A stretch of DNA of 22,744 nt from an uncultured Veillonella sp. (GTDB lineage: Bacteria > Bacillota > Negativicutes > Veillonellales > Veillonellaceae): assembly GCA_902477915.1 (NCBI GenBank), contig CABSJA010000029.1, forward strand, positions 1 to 22,744, written 5' to 3'. Below, in pieces: positions 1-8,100 of this stretch. Below the pieces are notes generated by a model that was not told the DNA's origin, did no database searches, and was given only the letters and a program-made list of their open reading frames with translations. A program made the position numbers and the translations under genes. How positions within the stretch are numbered: position 1 is the stretch's first letter; the number at the start of each line of letters is the position of its first letter.

Positions 1-1554
1 CAACAAGTTAAAGACTTATCTGCATGGAATGTAGTGGCGAACAACGGTACAGCTGAAAAGGTTGAAGGTGGTAACACAGTTAAGTTTATCGATGGTGATA
101 ATATCTCCATTACTCAAAATGGTAAAGACTTCACAATTGCTACTAAGAAAGATGTAACATTTGATACTGTAACTGCAAATGACACTATTACAGCTCCAAA
201 AGTTAAGGCTACAAATGGTGTAGAAACTCCTCAAGTAACTGGTTTAACTAATACAACTTGGGTTCCAGGTCAAACACAACCTGTAAGTGGTCGTGCGGCT
301 ACTGAAGATCAATTGAAAGCAGTTGATGATCAAGTAGCAGCAAATAAAGGAAATATTGCTGCTAACAAAGACGCTATCAATAAAAATGCTGGTGATATTG
401 CAACAAATAAAGCAAATATTGCAGCAAACAAAGCTCAAATTGATAAAAACACAGAAGCAATCGGTCGTAAGATTTCTTTAGGTGGTAACACAGGTTCTAC
501 TGATGAAAAATCCTTGAGCACAGGCGATGTGAAATTCAATATTAAAGGCGAAAACGGTTTGACAACTGTTGCTAATGGTGAAGACGTAACTGTTAAGATC
601 GATGATGCAACTAAAGCAAAAATCGATAATGCAGCAAACCAAGATTTGAGCAACTTAACAGATGCTGGTAAACAACAAGTTAAAGATCTTTCTGCATGGA
701 ATGTAACTGCAGCTGGCGGTACTGTAGAAAAAGTACAAGGTGGCGATACTGTTAAATTCCAAGCAGGTGATAACCTTGAAGTTAAACAAGACGGTACTAC
801 TTTCACATATAGCCTAGCTAAAGACGTGAAAGGTCTTAACAGTGTAACTGTAGGTGATGAAAATGGTCCATCCACTAAGATCACTCCTGCTGGTACAACT
901 GTAAAAGATGCAGCTGGTAACTCTACAACAGTTAACGGTGCAGGTATGACTATCACTCCTGCAAATGCAGCAGCTAACCCTGTATCTCTTACTGTAAACG
1001 GCTTAAACAATGGTGGTAACCAAATTCATGGTGTAGCACCTGGCACAGCCGATACAGATGCAGTAAACGTTAGCCAATTGAAAGCAGCTAAAGCTGGTTT
1101 ACAACAAGCTATTAACGATGTAGGCGTTGAAACACAACGTGTAGGTGCTCATGCGGCAGCTATGGCAGCGTTGAAACCAATCCAATACGATCCATTGGAA
1201 CCAACACAAATTATGGCTGGTATCGGTAACTACCGTGGTGAAACAGCTGGTGCAATCGGTCTTGCCCATTACAAAACTGAAGACACTATGTTCAACATCG
1301 GTGTTACTCTTGGTTCTAGCCACAACATGATCAATGCTGGTGTAACTCATAAATTTGGTGGCAACCGTGATAGAAAAGATGCGATCCCAGAACGTTATAA
1401 AGCTGGCCCTATCAGCTCTATCTACGTAATGCAAGATGAAGTAAGTCACTTGCGTTCCCAAAATGAAGAGTACAAATCCAAGCTTGAACAACAACAATCT
1501 GAAATTGATGCGTTGAAAGCAGCAGTTAACCAATTGTTGGCAAATAAAGCATAA
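1..1554 (+). CDS. Trimeric autotransporter adhesin, C-terminal part (5' end outside window)
   Basis: The frame is open from base 1, so the gene starts upstream; 517 codons and a TAA are visible. The GTG at 34 is internal, because the residues before it (QQVKDLSAWNV) recur in frame at 673. The visible part is stalk, then anchor. Bases 334-459 encode six heptads with Ile/Val at one core position and Asn at the other. A HIM/neck motif (PGTADTDAVNVSQLK) lies near 1035-1085. A YadA-type anchor (PF03895-like; GAHAAAMAALKP, then GNYRGETAGAIGLAHY) spans about 1126-1362. Anchors of this family form a 12-strand trimeric outer-membrane barrel through which the stalk is exported. Unusually, about 63 residues follow the barrel: IPERYKAGPISS, then a coiled coil ending NQLLANKA. 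The product is a surface adhesin; its ligand cannot be read from the sequence. It is a paralogue of the next gene. Confidence 0.93.
   Translation, partial: QQVKDLSAWNVVANNGTAEKVEGGNTVKFIDGDNISITQNGKDFTIATKKDVTFDTVTANDTITAPKVKATNGVETPQVTGLTNTTWVPGQTQPVSGRAATEDQLKAVDDQVAANKGNIAANKDAINKNAGDIATNKANIAANKAQIDKNTEAIGRKISLGGNTGSTDEKSLSTGDVKFNIKGENGLTTVANGEDVTVKIDDATKAKIDNAANQDLSNLTDAGKQQVKDLSAWNVTAAGGTVEKVQGGDTVKFQAGDNLEVKQDGTTFTYSLAKDVKGLNSVTVGDENGPSTKITPAGTTVKDAAGNSTTVNGAGMTITPANAAANPVSLTVNGLNNGGNQIHGVAPGTADTDAVNVSQLKAAKAGLQQAINDVGVETQRVGAHAAAMAALKPIQYDPLEPTQIMAGIGNYRGETAGAIGLAHYKTEDTMFNIGVTLGSSHNMINAGVTHKFGGNRDRKDAIPERYKAGPISSIYVMQDEVSHLRSQNEEYKSKLEQQQSEIDALKAAVNQLLANKA
334..459 (+). repeat. Six heptads with Asn in the coiled-coil core (N@d stalk segment)
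   Basis: Six consecutive seven-residue units follow the pattern [I/V]-x-x-N-x-x-x: VAANKGN, IAANKDA, INKNAGD, IATNKAN, IAANKAQ and IDKNTEA. Asn at the d position of trimeric autotransporter stalks is a known feature that coordinates anions in the trimer core; the last unit matches the described IxxNTxx form. This marks the segment as a left-handed trimeric coiled coil. Confidence 0.8.
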
Positions 1555-1612
1555 TCACATTGTACATATAGTTAGAACTATGTATATCCTATGAATGGAT
1601 ATGTAAAACTAG

Positions 1613-1645
1613 AAAGAGCCTTCCTCGAACGAGGGGGCTCTTTTT
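1613..1645 (+). terminator. Rho-independent terminator of the partial adhesin
   Basis: GAGCC and CCTC pair with GAGG and GGCTC around a GAAC loop, and the stem is followed by TTTTT. It lies about 60 bases after the stop codon. Confidence 0.9.
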
Positions 1646-1955
1646 AGTATAAGAACGAAAACATTTTATTAAAGCTATATCTGAAAAATAAAATAGTCTA
1701 AAAATTCTAATTTAATAATTAATAAAACTGTCGATAAAACTGTATATAATGAATAATTTATGAATATTTTTAGACGATGATTAATTTTGTAATGAAATCT
1801 AATATTCTTTTCGTTCTCAATTAGAAGCATAAAAATTCATATAATATGCAATTTATTAAGGTGAATTATAAATGAATTATGATGATACTGCGTGTTTAAG
1901 CATACTCTATGCATAATTGAGATAATAGTAAATATCCAAAAATTACACTTTTAAA

Positions 1956-1985
1956 TTGAGAAAATTAGATAAATTATGGTAGAAT
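1956..1985 (+). promoter_or_regulatory. Likely promoter of the large adhesin gene
   Basis: TTGAGA (1956-1961), an 18-base spacer and TAGAAT (1980-1985) with a TGn extension at 1977-1979. This predicts a leader of roughly 110 bases before the start codon. The boxes are imperfect and the start site is inferred. Confidence 0.5.
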
Positions 1986-2004
1986 TAAAAATAGGTTTTT
2001 ATAA

Positions 2005-2039
2005 ATGAAAGTCTGTGTAGCTTTCATTATTTCCAGACT
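2005..2039 (+). promoter_or_regulatory. Leader with two mutually exclusive hairpins
   Basis: ATGAAAG (2005-2011) can pair with CTTTCAT (2021-2027), and AGTCTG (2010-2015) can pair with CAGACT (2034-2039). The two stems share bases 2010-2011 and their loops interlock, so they cannot both form as simple hairpins. The element lies in the predicted 5' leader of the large adhesin. Confidence 0.35.
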
Positions 2040-2102
2040 GAGAGAAGTGTGGAACATATGATTCATATAGTTGAGGGTTAGTAATTTAAAGAAGGAAAAT
2101 GT

Positions 2103-5100
2103 ATGAATAAGATATTTAAAGTCATTTGGTCTAAGTCCAAACAGTGCTATGTTGTAGTATCTGAAATGGCAAAAAATAAAACAGGGAAAAAGAAAATCGT
2201 AGTAGCTAGTATCTTAGCTGCCTTAGCAATGCAAGTTGGTGTAGTTGCAGATGTAACTGCAGCAGATAGACCGACTGGAACTATTGAGGGCGGTACTAAA
2301 ATGTATTCAAACTTAACTAATGGTCTTGCTATCGGTAATGAATCCCAGTCCAACAGTAATCAATCTATTGCTATCGGTTACAGAGCAATAGCTAATTCAC
2401 AATATGCTGATCCAGCTCAACCAGCTGTAGCTATTGGTGCTGGTGCTCATGCGACTGGCAGAGGTGGTGTATCCTTAGGCCTAATCGCGAATTCTAGTGT
2501 TCGTGGTACTGCTATTGGTAGTGCTACTCAGGCGACTGGCTTTGGCGCTTTTGCAGGTGGTACATATGCACAAGCAACTAATGCTGGCGATGTTGCTATT
2601 GGTGGCGCATCATCCGATCAATTTAATAATTATGCTGTTGCTTCTGGAGGATATAGCGTAGCTATTGGTACTGGAGCTAAGGCGGATGGGGGTGCAGGTG
2701 TAAGTATTGGTTATAAGACAAATGCTAAAACATCTAACTCTCTAGCTATTGGTTCTGAATCTCAAGCTACTGGTGAAGGTGCAGTAGCAGTAGGTAGAAA
2801 GAATACATCTACAGGTGCGTCTTCAACAGTTTTAGGTATTTTGTCTACAGCTAATGCTACATCGGCTACTGCTGTTGGTATGCAAACTACTGCTACTGGG
2901 GAGAATTCCCTTGCAGTAGGTCATAAGTCCTCTGCATCTGGTAAAAATGGTGTTGCTGTAGGTACTAATGAAACTACGGCTGCGTTAGGCGGTGTCGCAG
3001 TTGGTCAAGCTGCTAAGTCTAATAAATTTTATAGTGTTGCTATGGGTATGAATGTAACGGCTGATGGTGATAATTCTGTGGCGTTAGGCGGTAGTGCTAA
3101 TGCTAATAGTGAAGGAACAATTGCCATTGGTTCATATGGATCTACGCCAACGAAAGCTACAGGAAATAAAGCTCTTGCAATCGGCGCTGCAACGACAGCT
3201 AATGGTTTAGAATCAATTGCCATAGGTAGTCGCGTTAACTCCACATCTCAACATTCTATTGCTATTGGTACTGGAGCTAATGCAAGTGCAGTTAAATCTG
3301 TTGCTATTGGTCCTGATTCTAGCGTTACCGTTGATGGTGGTGTTGCATTAGGGCGTGATTCAGTTGCTAGTGTAGAAGGCGGTGTTAATAATAAGGGGTA
3401 TAATCCTAATACAAACCGTACAGATATTTATTCTGGTTTAACTGGCAATGTACTTACTAGTACAACTGGTGCCGTTTCTATTGGTAATGGTACTACTGTA
3501 ACACGTCAACTTACAGGTCTTGCAGCGGGCACAAAAGATACAGATGCAGTTAACGTAGCTCAATTAAAGAGCGTTAACCTTGCGTTCTCTGGTAATGTAA
3601 ATACTGGCAATGTGAATATTGCAAATAGTACATTAGGACTTAAGGGCGATAATACATATATTACAACAGCTGCCAATGGTCAAAATCTTACAATTTCCGG
3701 TAAAACACAAAATATTAATGTCACAAATGGTCAAGCTTCTGCAAATGCTGCAGGCATGGCTGATTCTAGAAATGTAGCAGATGCTATCAATAAAGCTATT
3801 TCTGCCAATGCATATCATTGGAAATTAGCTGCTGACAATACTTCTACAGCTCCTGAATTAATCAATAAATCAGATACTGTAATCTTTGGTGGGGACAACA
3901 ATATTACAGTAACTCGTAGTGGCAAAAAAATTACTACTTCTTTGAATAAGGCGATTACTGTAGATACTGTGAAAGCTAATAGATCTGTTACGGTTTCTTC
4001 TGGTGGTAATCAAATTACTCTAGATGGTACAAATGGTTCTGTAAAAGGTAGAAACTTTACTGGCGATTCATTTAAAGCCGGCGATAATGTATTGAGTAAT
4101 ACAACGCTTCAAATTGGTCCGACTACTGGTGGTAATAATGTGACCATAACTCGTGATGGTTTAACTGCAAAAACTGCTACGAAAACTGTTAAGTTTGGTA
4201 CCGATGCTATTAGTGCAGGTGGTCAACAAATTACCAATGTTTCTAGCGGTGGCAATGTAGGTACTAATGCAGCGAACATTACAGATGTAAAGAATGCTGT
4301 AGCTGCTGTTACATTAAACCTAGATACAAATTCTAAAACTGGCAGTGTTAAGCTTAGTGAAAGTCCACTAAAAGTAATTGGGGCTAATGGTATTAGAACT
4401 GATTTATTGGGTACAAATAATGGTAGTCTTGTTGTTGGTCTAGACAAGAGTACCGTAAATGCTACGACTAAAGGTATTGGTTTAACTGGTGATACAGGAT
4501 CTACAGGTCTTAAGTATCTTAAAGACGGTGATGCAACCTTTAAAGTGGCTGGTGATGGCGATCTAGTTACTACTAAGGCTTCTGCTACAGGTGTACAAGT
4601 AGCTGTTGATTCTGCTAAAGTAAAAGATTTAGCTGTAGGCGCAGTAACTGTTAGCAAGGCTAATACAACAGATAATCCTATTACAATTACACCAACAGCA
4701 GGTACAAATACTAAGGACTATGCAATTGGTATTGATACAACAAAATTAGCTAATCAAACACAATTAACATACAAAGCTAATGGTGCCAATGAAAATAAAG
4801 TATCCTTGGCGAATGGATTAAACTTTACAGATGGTACTTTTACAAAAGCTACGGTAGGTACAAATGGTACTGTAACTATTTCTACTGCCACAGAAACTAT
4901 TACTAATGACGCTGATGGTAAAGCTAAAGTAAATAGTCCTACAGATGGTTTAGCGACTGCTAAAAATGTAGCGGACTCTATCAATAAAGCGGTAGATGGT
5001 TTGTCTCAAAATCTGACTGTTTCTGATGGTGCTACAGATGGTACTGTAAATCTTAAGAATCAAAAACTTACTGTTTCCGGTACTAATGGTGTAACTACGA

Positions 5101-8100
5101 CTGTGAATGGACAAACTGTTACAGTAGGTCTTGATGCAGCTACAAAAACTAAAGTAGATAATGCTTCTACAGCAGTAGCTCGTAACATCTCTCTTGGTGC
5201 AGATAGCGGTACAGCATCTAGCCAATCTTTGAAAGATAACGACGTAGCATTCAACGTGAAAGGTGCTACAGGTGATTTCATTTCTACAAAGATGAATGGC
5301 AATACTGTTGAAATTTCCACTAAGCGTGCAGCTATTACTAGCGATGCCAATACAGGTGCAGCATCTGTAACAGGCGATGATGGCTTAGCAACATCTAAAA
5401 ATGTAGCGGATGCTATCAATAAAGCAGCTGATGCAGCTAAAGCTGGTGCGGCATGGAATCTTACAACAAATTCCAGCACAACAGATAAAACAACTGTTCA
5501 AGGCGGTGACACTGTAGATCTTATCAATGGTGATAATATTTTAATCACTCAAGATGGTACAGATAAAAAGAAAATCACTGTAGCCACAAAGAAAGATCTT
5601 ACAGTAGATTCTATTACTGCTGGTAACACAGTAATGAATACATCTGGTTTAACAAATGGTACGACTGCAATTACAGGTACTGGTATTACAACAGATAAAG
5701 TAACTGTAGGTGGTATCTCCATTGATAAAACTGATGGTATCAACGGTGGTAACAAGACAATTACTAATGTTGCTAGTGGTGGTACAACTGATTCCAATGC
5801 AGCAAATATTGGTGATGTTAAGCAAGCTGTTGCTAACTTGTCTCAAAACTTAAATATTACAGATGGTACAAATAACGGTACTATTGATCTTAAAAACCAA
5901 AAACTTAATGTGGCTGGTACAAATGGTGTGACAGCCACTGTAAATGGTCAAACTGTTACAGTTGGTTTAGATGCAGATACTAAAACTAAAGTAGATAACT
6001 CTTCCGTTGCAATTGCTCATAATATTTCTCTTGGTGCAGATAGCGGCACAGCATCTAGACAATCCTTAAAAGATGGCGATGTAGCATTCAATGTAAAAGG
6101 TGCTACTGGTGATTTCATTTCTACGAAGATGAATGGCGACACTGTAGAAGTTTCTACAAAACGTTCCACTATCAACAGTGATGCTACAGGTACTGCCTCT
6201 GTTACCGGTGATGATGGTTTAGCAACAGCTAAGAACGTGGCCGACGCGATTAATAAAGCTGCTAGCCAAGCTAAAGATGGTGCAGCATGGAAACTATCTA
6301 CTAATGGTGATACACCGACTACTGTAGCCGGCGGAGATACTGTAGACTTTACTGGTGATAACAATATTACAGTTACACAAACTGGTAAAAATATCGCTAC
6401 CACATTAAACAAAGACCTTAAGAAATTAAACTCTATTTCTCTTGAAAATGGTGTAGGTGAGACAATCAAGTTTGATGCAATTAATGCTAGTGGTAAGTTT
6501 GGTGATCCAGCTGTAGGTAATTATACACAAATTGACCGTGATGGTATTAGAATCAATAATGGTATTGATGTAAATCAACCGAATACAGCAAATACTTATT
6601 TAGACGTTGGTACTTTATCTTTACAAGCCGGACCTAATAGCAGCTCTCTTGATTCTAAAAATCTCATGTTTAATGATGAAGATGGGAATTTTGCTCAAGG
6701 TAGTGCTCAAGGCATGGCCTTCCGAAATGCAGCAGGTAAAGAGGTCCAATTTACTCTTGATGAGATCAATGCTGGTGGCAACAAAATTAAAGAGGTTGCG
6801 GAAGGTACAGATGATACTGATGCAGTAAATGTAAAACAGTTAAAAGATACTGTAGCAAGCCAAACGTTGACATACCGTGCTAATAATGCAGCTGATGCAG
6901 ATGCTAAGTCCGTTAAATTGTCTAAAGGCTTAGACTTTGTAGATGGCACGATGACAAAAGCTACTGTAGATAATGATGGCAAGGTAACATTTGATATTAA
7001 TGATGATACTAAGACTAAGATCAATGATTCTGCAGCGGCTGTGAGCCGTAAGGTTTCCCTTGGTGCAGATAGTGGTACACCATCTAGCCAATCTTTGAAA
7101 GATGGCGATGTAGCGTTCAATGTAAAAGGTGCTACAGGTAATTTCATCTCTACGAAGATGAATGGCGATACTGTAGAGGTGGCTACAAAACGTGCTACTA
7201 TCGATAGCAATGCTACTACAGGTGCAGCATCTGTCACAGGCGATGATGGCTTAGCAACAGCTAAAAATGTAGCGGATGCTATCAACAAGGCAGCTAAAGC
7301 AAGCACTGATGCAATTAACTTGAAATTTGCTGGTGATACGAATACCTCTGCTGGTGTAGTGAACCTTAAAGATGATACATTGGGTATCAAAGGCGATGGT
7401 AAATATGTAACAACTGATGCAGATGGTAAGAACTTAACTGTAAAAGTATCCGAAGCAGAGGTTAAGAAATCTGCTGTCAGTGCAGTTACAGTAAGTACAG
7501 ATACAACTGATGCGGATAATCCGTTGACTGTTACAGGTACACCAAGTGCAGATGGCACAACTAAGGATTACAAGGTAACGATTGATGGTACTAAGGTTGC
7601 TACTAAGACTAAATTGTCTTACAAAGCAAATGATGGTACTGCTAAACAAGTATCCTTGGCAGATGGCTTGAACTTTAAAGATGGCACATTAACAACTGCT
7701 ACTATCGATGATGCAGGCGTTGTTAAATATGATGTAAAAACAGCGGCTATTACAGCTGGTACAGATGGCACTGTTACAGGCCCTGCTACTGATGGTGTGG
7801 CAACAGCTAAGAATGTAGCAGATGCTATTAATGCAGCTAAAAAAGCATCTAAAACAGAAATTACTGCTAATGATGATGAAGCGGCTAACGCAACAACTGG
7901 CAATGTAAAATTAACGTCTACAACTGCTGTAGATGGTCATACAATTTACAATGTAAAACTTAATGATACATTGACATTTGGTACTGGCGCTAATGCCATT
8001 GTTATTGATGGCACAGCTGGTAAGGCTACTATTGGTAGTGCAGCTATTGATGGTGTCAATAACACAATTACTACTGGTGGTAATAAGGCGGTAACGTTAG

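Larger units (their letters stand above)
1555..2102. other. 548-bp AT-rich spacer between the two adhesin genes
   Basis: The spacer holds the terminator of the upstream adhesin (1613-1645) and, at its far end, a promoter (1956-1985) and structured leader for the large adhesin. Between them, 1646-1950 is very AT-rich with no convincing gene. Isolated TATAAT boxes at 1745 and 1840 lack good -35 partners. Confidence 0.6.

Noticed and set aside
1872..1916. A 14-codon frame with AAGGTGA upstream and a TATAAT at 1840, a possible leader peptide.
   Set aside because: Too short to support, no good -35, no recognisable sequence, and it lies far from the adhesin start.
2005..2061. An 18-codon ATG frame in the adhesin leader.
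   Set aside because: No Shine-Dalgarno; its bases are better explained as leader stems.
3301..3500. Repetitive DNA in the adhesin head, considered as CRISPR or a satellite array.
   Set aside because: The repeats are degenerate, in frame and encode YadA-head turns; there are no constant-length spacers.
6707..7558. A 283-codon open frame on the minus strand within the giant adhesin (and similar ones at 435-1010, 8240-8821 and 9234-9830).
   Set aside because: Shadow frames created by the repetitive, Ala/Thr/Asp/Gly-rich codon use of the adhesin genes; no Shine-Dalgarno, promoter or recognisable protein domain.
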